From positions 1 through 64,000 of the forward strand of contig JAGZXV010000002.1 of assembly GCA_018378255.1 (NCBI GenBank): a stretch of 64,000 nt of DNA. The letters run 5' to 3'. The translations under genes were made by a program, and so were the position numbers. The notes beneath the pieces are model-generated. The model ran no database searches and was not told the origin of the DNA. It saw only the letters and a list, made by a program, of their open reading frames with translations. Positions within the stretch are counted from its first letter, which is position 1, and the number at the start of each line of letters is the position of its first letter. Source of the stretch: Clostridiaceae bacterium (GTDB taxonomy: Bacteria > Bacillota > Clostridia > Lachnospirales > Lachnospiraceae). Below are positions 1 to 6,935 of this stretch, piece by piece.

Positions 1-163
1 AGGAGTTTACCGTGAATGGGCATCGGACCGCCTTTTTTCATGCCGGGAGCCTTAGTTCCACTTAACGGTTGGAACCAGACCCCTGTATCGCTTGTTTCCC
101 CCGTCTGGCTCCCCGGCCTTCTTCCCCGCTTTTCTGCGTAACTTCCTCAATTAAATACCAATT
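1..163. other. Intergenic edge with nested inverted repeats
   Basis: No gene can be supported here. Positions 41-119 can fold into a three-way structure: an outer stem pairs GCCGGGAGC with GCTCCCCGGC, and inside it lie a GTTCCA/TGGAAC hairpin and a CAGAC/GTCTG hairpin. On the minus strand a short reading frame begins at ATG 41 and runs off the window edge. It is too short to identify and has only a weak AAGG ribosome site. The region lies downstream of the MBL gene, so it could be a terminator-like or structured intergenic element. Confidence 0.3.
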
Positions 164-1009
164 TTACTCCTTCTCTGATTCCACAATCTCCATAACCCGC
201 TCCAGCCTTTCATTCATCAGTTCATGCCAGATGGACGGATCAATATATGGATTATGAGTTTCTGTTATCTGATCCTTTAAGAGAAGAATTCCCACCTGAT
301 TGGTGTGGGAGGGAAGGCAGATATCAACCTGCATCTGGTCCAGCCGTTTTAAACCATCGATAAATTCGTCTCTCAGGCTCTGCGGAAGTCCGTCCCGCTC
401 AAAATCGGCTTTTGTTACGTTGAGACCAATTCCGCCGTGTATTCCGCAACGGAGCACCCTGCCATTTTCATCCTTCACATCAAAAAACATGGAGGTGCAT
501 CCAGGCGTATGTCCAGGCGTGGATACTGTATGAACGGTAATAGTTCCCTGGGCAATGGGCTTATCGTCCGCATAAAGTTCATCCGGTTCAAATTCACCGC
601 AGGTATAATTGCCAATGCGGATTAAATCCCGCCTTTCGTGAAGGAACAAAAGATCCCTTTCTCCCAGATAGATCTTAGCGCCGGTCAGTTCCTTCATGGT
701 TCTGGCCGCGCCGATATGGTCTATATGGGCATGGGTTAGAAGGATTTTCTTGATGTCCGTCAGTTTATAGCCCAATTTTCTGATATTTTCCACCATCAGG
801 TATGCGGTTTCGTGCATAGCTGTGTCAATCAGAATTAATCCGTCGCCGGTGTCGATTAAGTAGCAGGCAACCCAGTCATTTCCTGATATGTACCACACGC
901 CCGGAGCCATTTTAATCGGCTCCACATACGCTTCCCATGGTCTCCGGCAGCAGCGTTCCATCAGCTCAAATGGCGGGGGACTTATTTTTGAAGTGCTGTT
1001 AAGAGGCAT
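164..1009 (-). CDS. MBL-fold metallo-hydrolase
   Basis: This 281-residue protein carries the metallo-beta-lactamase signature HAHIDHIG near residues 93-100, with a second metal-ligand region around STPGHTPGCTS and a late His in LPSHTNQ. It is therefore expected to bind a dinuclear zinc site and hydrolyse a small ester, thioester or lactone. The substrate is not visible from sequence. The start is ATG 1009, preceded by AGGAGAATCATT. It is the last gene of a minus-strand run tctC-tctB-tctA-MBL, only 21 bases after the tctA stop. This suggests it processes the compound imported by that transporter, but that is inference. There is no signal peptide, so it is probably cytoplasmic. Confidence 0.85.
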   Translation of the reverse strand: MPLNSTSKISPPPFELMERCCRRPWEAYVEPIKMAPGVWYISGNDWVACYLIDTGDGLILIDTAMHETAYLMVENIRKLGYKLTDIKKILLTHAHIDHIGAARTMKELTGAKIYLGERDLLFLHERRDLIRIGNYTCGEFEPDELYADDKPIAQGTITVHTVSTPGHTPGCTSMFFDVKDENGRVLRCGIHGGIGLNVTKADFERDGLPQSLRDEFIDGLKRLDQMQVDICLPSHTNQVGILLLKDQITETHNPYIDPSIWHELMNERLERVMEIVESEKE

Positions 1010-1030
1010 AATGATTCTCCTGTTCTCATT

Positions 1031-2521
1031 TTATTTTGCAGTTTTTTTCTTGTCTAAGGCTGAACGGATCAGCGGCGAGAAGATGCATCCGATTCCTATT
1101 ACCATCAGAACACCTGATATCGGCCGTGTAAAGAATGTTGCGGCTGTTCCTGTATACTGAAATGCCTTCAGCATGTTATTCTCCAGAATCGGTGCCAGGA
1201 TAAACGCCAGGATCAGCGGCGCAGTCGGCAGACCGCCATATGCCATAAAAATGCCTACCGCTGCAAATAGCAGCATCATACCGCATTTATATAAACTTCC
1301 GGAATCCACATAGGCGCTTACCAGCGAGATAATCAGCAGAGCCGGATACATATAATGGTGGGGAACCTTCAAAATCTTAGGGAACAGTCTCATTCCCATG
1401 GTCTGAAGCACCAGTACCAGCAGTGCGCAGACGATTACCGTACCGAACATCAGATAAACCACATGACCGCTGTTTTTAAATACCATAGGGCCCATTTCCA
1501 GTCCATGAATGGTCAATGCTCCGATCAGCAGAGCGGTGGTGGAATCTCCAGGGATACCTAACGCTGCCATGGGGATCATGGCGCCGCCGATAGCGGCATT
1601 GTTTGCAACTTCCGGCGCCCAGATGCCGGCAGGATTGCCCTTTCCAAATGTCTCCGGTTCTTTGGAGGCATTTTTCGCCGAAGAATAGGCCACCAGGTTG
1701 GACAGGCCGGAACCCATGCCGGGCAGAAAACCGATTCCTAGACCGATGCCGAAGGATCTCAGGATATTGCCCAACTGTTCTTTTATCTCTTTCAAGGTAA
1801 TTCCAAGACCGGTAATGCTCTCCTTATCCACATCAGGAAGTTCCTGAAAGCCTTTTCCATACTCCACAATAATGTGGCTGACACTGAATATACCGATCAG
1901 CACCACGGTCATACCAAGGCCGCTCATCAAATACATATTGTCAAATACAAACCGGGGTTCCGCATCAATCGGCGAAAATCCCACGGAAGCCAGAATCAGT
2001 CCCAGGGAAGCAGATGCCAGCCCTTTAAACATATCCCCTTTTGAAATGGCTAAAACCATGGTAATTGCCACAAAACACAAGGCAAAATATTCCCAGGGGC
2101 CCAGGGCGAAGGCCAAATCAGCCACCTGCTCGCTGAGAAGAGCGCCGATTATACCGCTGAAAAATGTTCCTGTAAAAGATGCAATCATGCCGATGGCCAG
2201 GGCCTTTCCGGCTTTTCCGGCCTGAGCCATGGGGTGTCCGTCCCAACAGCTGGATACAGCTGACGCAGATCCGGGGATTCCAAGTAGTACGGAACCGATA
2301 AATGCGCCGGAACAGCCGCCGATCCAAAGGCTCATCAAAAATATAATTGCCGATCCTGCATTCATACTGTAGGTAAGAGGCATAAACAGCATAACCGCCA
2401 ATGTTCCTGAAAGTCCTGGAATCGCTCCGAATATAATTCCAATAACGGTTCCTGCAAGAAGCATTACCAGATTAAACGGCTGTACAAACTCTGATACGAT
2501 ATAAGGTAAATTTGCAATCAT
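1031..2521 (-). CDS. tctA: Tripartite tricarboxylate transporter, large permease (TctA family)
   Basis: At 496 residues this has the expected length of TctA, the roughly 12-helix permease subunit of the secondary, binding-protein-dependent TTT transporters. The family's glycine-rich motifs are present: FGAIPGLSGTLAVMLFMPLT near the N-terminus, and LGIPGDSTTALLIGAL with GLEMGP in the second half. The start is ATG 2521 after GGAGGTGAGAGGAA. It follows tctB by 16 bases and precedes the MBL gene by 21, so all are probably cotranscribed. TTT systems import citrate, tartrate, terephthalate and other carboxylates in characterised cases; the substrate here is unknown. Confidence 0.95.
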   Translation of the reverse strand: MIANLPYIVSEFVQPFNLVMLLAGTVIGIIFGAIPGLSGTLAVMLFMPLTYSMNAGSAIIFLMSLWIGGCSGAFIGSVLLGIPGSASAVSSCWDGHPMAQAGKAGKALAIGMIASFTGTFFSGIIGALLSEQVADLAFALGPWEYFALCFVAITMVLAISKGDMFKGLASASLGLILASVGFSPIDAEPRFVFDNMYLMSGLGMTVVLIGIFSVSHIIVEYGKGFQELPDVDKESITGLGITLKEIKEQLGNILRSFGIGLGIGFLPGMGSGLSNLVAYSSAKNASKEPETFGKGNPAGIWAPEVANNAAIGGAMIPMAALGIPGDSTTALLIGALTIHGLEMGPMVFKNSGHVVYLMFGTVIVCALLVLVLQTMGMRLFPKILKVPHHYMYPALLIISLVSAYVDSGSLYKCGMMLLFAAVGIFMAYGGLPTAPLILAFILAPILENNMLKAFQYTGTAATFFTRPISGVLMVIGIGCIFSPLIRSALDKKKTAK

Positions 2522-2537
2522 TTCCTCTCACCTCCCA

Positions 2538-3002
2538 TTAAAAGAATGCGCCTTCAGGAAGGCTCAATCCGAACACGTAGACATAAATCACGTAGATCAC
2601 CACAGCAAATAAAACCGAAAATATAATTCTTCCCCTAACCGTGGAATTGCTCCCTTTCGCAAACAGCGTAACCAGCGCATATGTAACAAAAGGCGTTGTA
2701 AGCAGATATCCTATTAAACTGGAAACAAATACATACATACACATAACCAGCGTGCAAATGCCCATGCGCACCCAGCCTTCTTTTATCATAAAAAGCTTTT
2801 CTTCCTTTTTCTTAAAGGTTCCTTCCATGAAAATACCAAGTCCGCAGACCACAAAGCCGAATGCGCCGATCATAGGAAGCATCTTGGGACCGGGATAGGC
2901 AAATGTAAAGGGAATCCTAAACTGATTCGCCATAATGCCCACAATCAGTCCTGCGATCATTAAAACCGCCCCTGTCATCTGGTCTCTTTTTACTTTTACC
3001 AA
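2538..3002 (-). CDS. tctB: Tripartite tricarboxylate transporter, small subunit (TctB family)
   Basis: This 154-residue protein has about four hydrophobic segments and a charged loop (EGTFKKKEEKLFMIKEG) in the middle. That fits TctB, the poorly conserved four-helix subunit of TTT transporters. Assignment rests mainly on position between tctC and tctA plus size and hydropathy. It appears to start with TTG at 3002, preceded by AGGAGG with eight bases of spacing; no better ATG lies upstream. It is translated in a tight cluster, with 16 bases both to tctC upstream and to tctA downstream. Confidence 0.85.
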   Translation of the reverse strand: MVKVKRDQMTGAVLMIAGLIVGIMANQFRIPFTFAYPGPKMLPMIGAFGFVVCGLGIFMEGTFKKKEEKLFMIKEGWVRMGICTLVMCMYVFVSSLIGYLLTTPFVTYALVTLFAKGSNSTVRGRIIFSVLFAVVIYVIYVYVFGLSLPEGAFF

Positions 3003-3018
3003 AATAATTTCCTCCTCA

Positions 3019-4005
3019 TCACTTCTGCTTTAATCCTAGTTCTTCCACCACTGCATTTAACTGCTCCTGCTGCGCTTTTACCTTCTCGATTCCTTCCTCA
3101 ATGCTGAAAAACTCCATTGCAAAGCCTGCCGGTTCCAGAATTTTATTTACGCTCTCATTGGCCGCTGCAGCGACGTAGTAATCGTAAATTTTTGTTACAA
3201 GTTCCTGATCCATTTCCTTAGGCCCTAAAAACAAATTATAAGAGGCGAACGATACGTCAAACCCCTGTTCGATAAAACTGGGGATTTCAGGAAGCACAGA
3301 GCTTCTTCCGCCTTCTGAATCACGGGATACGCATCCAAGGCCGATTACCTTACCGGATTCTACGTACTGCTTGGCCTGGTTTGGATTTACAAGGCAGACG
3401 TCTATGCTCTTGCCTACAAGAGCGGTTAATTTTTCAGTATCGGAGCCGGCCTCCACATATTTGAAGCTGATGCCTGCCGCCTTAGCAATCAGCCCGGCCT
3501 GGATATGGGAACTGCCGCCGGTCTCAACGCCAAATAGCAAAGTCTCCGGCGCTGCCTTGGCCGCTTCAATAAGATCATAAAGCGTATTATACGGGGAATC
3601 TGCCGGAACCACCATCACGTAGCTTCCCTTTTCCATCCCCTGACTTACTGCGATTACGGTGAAATCTTCTGCCGCTGTCTTATCATATACTCCGGTCGCT
3701 GTCTTGATCAGCATGGATGTATGGAACTGAAGGATTGTGCTCCCATCCTTTTTTGCAGTTCTTACTTTTTCCATCGCTACAACACCGCCGCCGTCCGTAT
3801 TATTTACAATTGCCAGATTATTTCCTGAATCCTCTGCCACCTGGGTTGCCAGGGCGCGGGCCATAACGTCCGTTCCGCCGCCTGCTTTGGCAGGCACCTG
3901 TATTTCCACATTTTTAGCCCATTCATTTGACTTTGCATTGCCGGAACAAGCGGTTAATGATGCCGCTAACAGGCTTGCTGCCAATAAAATTCCCCATTTC
4001 TTCAT
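3019..4005 (-). CDS. tctC: TTT transporter solute-binding lipoprotein (TctC/Bug family)
   Basis: The protein has 328 residues and begins with a lipoprotein signal peptide ending in the lipobox LTAC at Cys20. It should be anchored outside the membrane and deliver the ligand to TctAB. The Bug-family pattern is visible: VPAKAGGGTDVMARALA near the N-terminus and GGSSHIQAGLIA in the middle. The start is ATG 4005 with AGGAGGGACGGAAA upstream. It is the first gene of the tctCBA-MBL run and is transcribed divergently from the LysR gene at 4202. Bug proteins typically bind carboxylates; the precise ligand cannot be read. Confidence 0.93.
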   Translation of the reverse strand: MKKWGILLAASLLAASLTACSGNAKSNEWAKNVEIQVPAKAGGGTDVMARALATQVAEDSGNNLAIVNNTDGGGVVAMEKVRTAKKDGSTILQFHTSMLIKTATGVYDKTAAEDFTVIAVSQGMEKGSYVMVVPADSPYNTLYDLIEAAKAAPETLLFGVETGGSSHIQAGLIAKAAGISFKYVEAGSDTEKLTALVGKSIDVCLVNPNQAKQYVESGKVIGLGCVSRDSEGGRSSVLPEIPSFIEQGFDVSFASYNLFLGPKEMDQELVTKIYDYYVAAAANESVNKILEPAGFAMEFFSIEEGIEKVKAQQEQLNAVVEELGLKQK

Positions 4006-4114
4006 TTTCCGTCCCTCCTGATTTCTGCATTTTGGTTTTACGAATTTTCAAACACACTCTAAACCCGTCCTCGTGTTTTTAACAGTTTTCTAACTATGTT
4101 TTTCACGTGGTTTT

Positions 4115-4143
4115 ATTATAATATAACAACAGATACAGCTCAA
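4115..4143 (-). promoter_or_regulatory. Probable tctC promoter
   Basis: On the minus strand TTGAGC (4143-4138) and TATAAT (4120-4115) are separated by 17 bases, in the 196-base divergent region between tctC and the LysR gene. LysR-type regulators normally bind such intergenic regions. A solitary family C repeat end lies at about 4043-4062, inside the leader. Confidence 0.55.
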
Positions 4144-4201
4144 CTTAGTGGTATTTTGTTTGAAACATCACAAAATTAAGAGAAAGAAATGAGGGAATTT
4201 T

Positions 4202-5128
4202 ATGGAATTGCGACAATTGGTGTACATAGTCTCCATAGCGGAAGAACAAAGCATATCTAAAGCCGCCGAAAAACTGTATATGACCCAGTCCGCGTTAAAT
4301 CAGCAGCTGCTAAAGCTGGAAAGGGAACTTGGAGTTCCTCTCTTTAACCGTTTTAAGCACACCATGATCCCCACATACGCAGGCTCAATTTATTTGGAAA
4401 CTGCCAGACAGATGATGGCTATGAAAGAAGAGACATATAAAGTAATACATGATATTGCAGACATGAAAAAGGGGGAAATTTCAATTTCCTACACGCCGGA
4501 ACGCGGCGCCGCCATGTTCGCCGGTATTTATCCCGAATTTCATAACAAATATCCGGATATTGTATTTAAGATCGCAGAGGCCCGGGTCAAAAAAGCGGAA
4601 CAGCTTTTGTCTCAGGGAAATGTCCGTCTGGCTTTTGTTGCGCATACGGAATACAAACCGCAGTTTGAGTATTTTCCAATCGGCGAAGAACTTTTAGTCC
4701 TGGCGCTTCCGGCCACTCACCGGCTGGCACACCTGGCCGGAAAGAGGAGTTTTGAAACTTTTCCTAATTTTGATTTGTCCCTTTTAAAGGACGATAAATT
4801 CATTCTGATGACACATGAAACCAGATTCCGGGATATGATCGATGATATATTTGCAGAATATCAGATTAAACCAAAGGTATTATTTGAATCCACCAGCTCC
4901 ATTACGGTGTTTAATATGGTGTGCAGCCAGGTAGCGCCTGTTTTCCTCCCCCAATCCTATGTGGACCCCAATGCGCCTGTAGTCTATTTTTCCATCGGCA
5001 GCAATGCCTCCTGGATGCGCTCAATCGCCTACCGCAAAGGAACTTATCTTTGCACCGCAGAAAAAGAGTTTATGGAACTGGCCCGGAAGTATTCTTCCGC
5101 CCCTGTCTGTCAGCAGAACACCGCATAA
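4202..5128 (+). CDS. LysR-family transcriptional regulator
   Basis: This 308-residue protein has an N-terminal winged HTH (residues 1-60), with the LysR pattern SISKAAEKLYMTQSALNQQ followed by LERELGVPLFNR. An effector-binding domain of about 200 residues follows. The start is ATG 4202 after GAGGGAATTTT. It is divergent from tctC, the usual arrangement for a LysR protein controlling the neighbouring transport operon in response to its substrate or a metabolite. Regulation of tctCBA-MBL is therefore likely but is inferred from position alone. Confidence 0.92.
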   Translation: MELRQLVYIVSIAEEQSISKAAEKLYMTQSALNQQLLKLERELGVPLFNRFKHTMIPTYAGSIYLETARQMMAMKEETYKVIHDIADMKKGEISISYTPERGAAMFAGIYPEFHNKYPDIVFKIAEARVKKAEQLLSQGNVRLAFVAHTEYKPQFEYFPIGEELLVLALPATHRLAHLAGKRSFETFPNFDLSLLKDDKFILMTHETRFRDMIDDIFAEYQIKPKVLFESTSSITVFNMVCSQVAPVFLPQSYVDPNAPVVYFSIGSNASWMRSIAYRKGTYLCTAEKEFMELARKYSSAPVCQQNTA

Positions 5129-5169
5129 AACACATAAGTATCTGCGTTTGTAAAAGCTGAAATGATATG

Positions 5170-5208
5170 AAAAAAAAGGGCTGGCACACCGTTTTGGTGC
5201 ATCAGCCC
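5170..5208 (-). terminator. Intrinsic terminator of the SRP RNA
   Basis: GGGCTGGCACACC and GGTGCATCAGCCC form a stem around a short loop at 5178-5208. On the minus strand it is followed directly by a run of eight T, so it ends the SRP RNA transcript. Read on the plus strand it could also stop the LysR transcript, but the T tract there is poor. Confidence 0.8.
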
Positions 5209-5226
5209 TCTGATATTTTATTAAAT

Positions 5227-5490
5227 CCGTGCGCTTTGCTTTGTATACCTACCATAAACGTTACTCTGGCAGTTAACTCAGTCCAGGCTGCCTCACGGCA
5301 CACAGAAGGTTCCACTTAGTGCTGCTGCATTCCTGCCCTGACACGGTTCATGAATTTCTGTTGCGTAAGACCCAAACGTCATCGCCACTTACCAAAGGCA
5401 GCTCTACAGTAGCATATCCGAGGCAAAGCATCACCCCTGCTAGAGCGGATTGCAGGTACAGGGCACCGCTATCTCCCCGGCTGCACGGAA
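5227..5490 (-). ncRNA. ffs: Signal recognition particle RNA, large Gram-positive type (scRNA)
   Basis: The minus strand matches the Bacillus-type scRNA in order. It has the closing CCGTGC/GCACGG ends, the Alu-like 5' domain with GCGGTGCCCTGTACC and GCAATCCGCTCTAGCAGG, then TGACGTTTGGGTC, then the apical SRP54-binding region TGTCAGGGCAGGAATGCAGC, and a 3' half with GAGTTAACTGCC. It is about 264 nt, the length of the long form found in Firmicutes. It forms the RNA scaffold of the signal recognition particle with Ffh and targets nascent membrane proteins. The ends are placed where the terminal complementary segments close and may be off by several bases. Confidence 0.95.
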
Positions 5491-5510
5491 ACTTTATGAC
5501 TGTTTTGGCC

Positions 5511-5567
5511 GCTGAATATCTGTATGTTCAGCTTGTTAAGTATACCTTGGACGGGGATATTTGTCAA
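5511..5567 (-). promoter_or_regulatory. SRP RNA promoter and precursor leader
   Basis: On the minus strand TTGACA (5567-5562) and TATACT (5544-5539) are 17 bases apart, a near-consensus promoter fitting an abundant RNA. Predicted transcription would start near 5532, about 40 bases before the mature 5' end. The leader holds a GCTGAA/TTCAGC hairpin (5532-5511), consistent with a processed precursor like the one known for Bacillus scRNA. Confidence 0.75.
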
Positions 5568-5574
5568 GGTTGTT

Positions 5575-6045
5575 TCAGTGCTCCGGCTTTTTTTTATTGC
5601 GCAGTTCCTTAAAAAATGATTTCAGCATCTGGGAACATTCTTCGCCCAAAACACCATCCCTTGTCTCCACCTGATGATTAAATCCGTCTTCATGAAGCAT
5701 GTCCAGTACAGAACCGGCGCATCCGGCCTTAGGATTCATGCAGCCTATGACGACAGTTGGAATTCTGGCCTGTACAATAGCTCCGGCGCACATGGGGCAT
5801 GGTTCCATGGTCACATACATGGTACACCCCTCCAAACGCCAGTCTCCCATCTTTTTACAGGCTTTTCTAATGGCAATGATTTCCGCATGGGAAAGCACAT
5901 TCTTATCAATAATCCGGCGGTTGTAGCCGCGGGCAATAACTTTTCCTTCATATACTATAATGCAGCCGATGGGAACTTCACCTAATAAAGCCGCCTTTTT
6001 GGCCTGTTTTATGGCCTCTTTCATATATTTTTCATCTATGGTCAT
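5575..6045 (-). CDS. tadA: tRNA-specific adenosine-34 deaminase
   Basis: This 156-residue cytidine/deoxycytidylate-deaminase-fold enzyme has the zinc and proton-shuttle motif HAEIIAI and the second zinc motif PCPMCAGA. It should deaminate A34 to inosine in tRNA-Arg(ACG), the essential bacterial role of TadA. A guanine deaminase is a less likely alternative, since the overall length and the pattern GEVPIGCIIV fit TadA. The start is ATG 6045 with AGAGGAATACGAC upstream. It lies next to the SRP RNA gene, as in many Firmicutes. An AT-rich divergent promoter region (6046-6116) separates it from the NrdG-like gene. Confidence 0.93.
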   Translation of the reverse strand: MTIDEKYMKEAIKQAKKAALLGEVPIGCIIVYEGKVIARGYNRRIIDKNVLSHAEIIAIRKACKKMGDWRLEGCTMYVTMEPCPMCAGAIVQARIPTVVIGCMNPKAGCAGSVLDMLHEDGFNHQVETRDGVLGEECSQMLKSFFKELRNKKKPEH

Positions 6046-6116
6046 GTCGTATTCCTCTTATTATAAAAAAGTGTTATACTATTATACACTATTATATTGC
6101 GAAATGGAAATGATGA

Positions 6117-6812
6117 ATGATGAAAATATGCGGTTTACAAAAAACGACATTATTAGACTACCCGGGCCACCTGGCCGCCACCATCTTTTTAGGCGGCTGT
6201 AATTTCCGCTGCCCATTCTGCCACAACAGCGGACTGCTGGGAAATGATGCCCAGGCAGTTTACACGATAGAAGAACTTATGGATTTTCTCAGGAAACGGG
6301 CAAATATACTGGAGGGCGTCTGCATCACAGGCGGCGAACCCACCCTTTCTCCCGATCTGGAATCTCTGATCCGCAGCATACGGGATCTGGGGTATCGCAT
6401 CAAGTTAGATACCAACGGAAGCCGTTTTAACATGTTAAAACGCCTTTGCGAAAATAAGCTGGTCGATTATGTTGCTATGGATATTAAAAACGGACTGGAA
6501 CATTACGGGCTGACCGCTGGCGCGGAGAATCTTCCAATCGGTGAGATTGAAAATAGTGTTGATTTCCTAATGCACGGCAGCATCGACTATGAATTCCGGA
6601 CAACTGTGGTAAGGGAACTTCACCATGAGGAGGATTTTATTCAGATAGGCAGATGGCTTCATGGCTGCCGGGCCTATTTCCTCCAGAATTACGTGGATTC
6701 CGATCAGGTGCTGCAGCCTGGTTTTTCCGGCTGTACAAAAGAGGAACTGATGCGTTTCCGTCAGATCCTTCTTCCGTTTATTCCAAATACGGAGCTTCGC
6801 GGTGTTGACTAA
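6117..6812 (+). CDS. Anaerobic ribonucleotide reductase activating protein-like radical SAM protein
   Basis: This 231-residue radical SAM protein has the 4Fe-4S motif CNFRCPFC near residues 28-35, preceded by the family-typical LQKTTLLDYPGHLAATIFLGG. A GGEPTL segment follows, which binds the SAM methionine. Such proteins are annotated as NrdG2-like activases that generate a glycyl radical on a partner such as class III ribonucleotide reductase. No nrdD lies nearby, so the partner is unknown. Two adjacent ATG codons (6117 and 6120) could serve as start, with only a weak ribosome-binding site. It ends in a terminator shared with the convergent DUF6128-like gene. Confidence 0.85.
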   Translation: MMKICGLQKTTLLDYPGHLAATIFLGGCNFRCPFCHNSGLLGNDAQAVYTIEELMDFLRKRANILEGVCITGGEPTLSPDLESLIRSIRDLGYRIKLDTNGSRFNMLKRLCENKLVDYVAMDIKNGLEHYGLTAGAENLPIGEIENSVDFLMHGSIDYEFRTTVVRELHHEEDFIQIGRWLHGCRAYFLQNYVDSDQVLQPGFSGCTKEELMRFRQILLPFIPNTELRGVD

Positions 6813-6827
6813 TCATAGCATTTTTGC

Positions 6828-6897
6828 AACAGTTCAGACAGACGTCCGATGCTTCTTGACCGGCCTATTCGTTCAAGAAGATCAGCCGTCTGAACAG
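6828..6897. repeat. Dispersed palindromic repeat, family A copy 1
   Basis: The outer arms AGTTCAGAC and GTCTGAACAG enclose an inner hairpin CTTCTTGA/TCAAGAAG. Similar elements occur at 10147, 12056, 25896, 50838 and 63445. It lies between convergent genes, just before a terminator. Confidence 0.75.
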
Positions 6898-6935
6898 CTT
6901 CTCCCGATAAAAATCAGGAGAAGCATTTTATTTTT
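6897..6935 (+). terminator. Intrinsic terminator after the NrdG-like gene
   Basis: GCTTCTCC and GGAGAAGC (6897-6924) form a stem followed by ATTTTATTTTT. It lies between two convergent genes and overlaps the stop of the minus-strand gene. Confidence 0.75.

Noticed and set aside
1..163. End of a group II intron or a cobalamin riboswitch
   Set aside because: No domain V-like sequence, no reverse transcriptase and no B12 box could be recognised.
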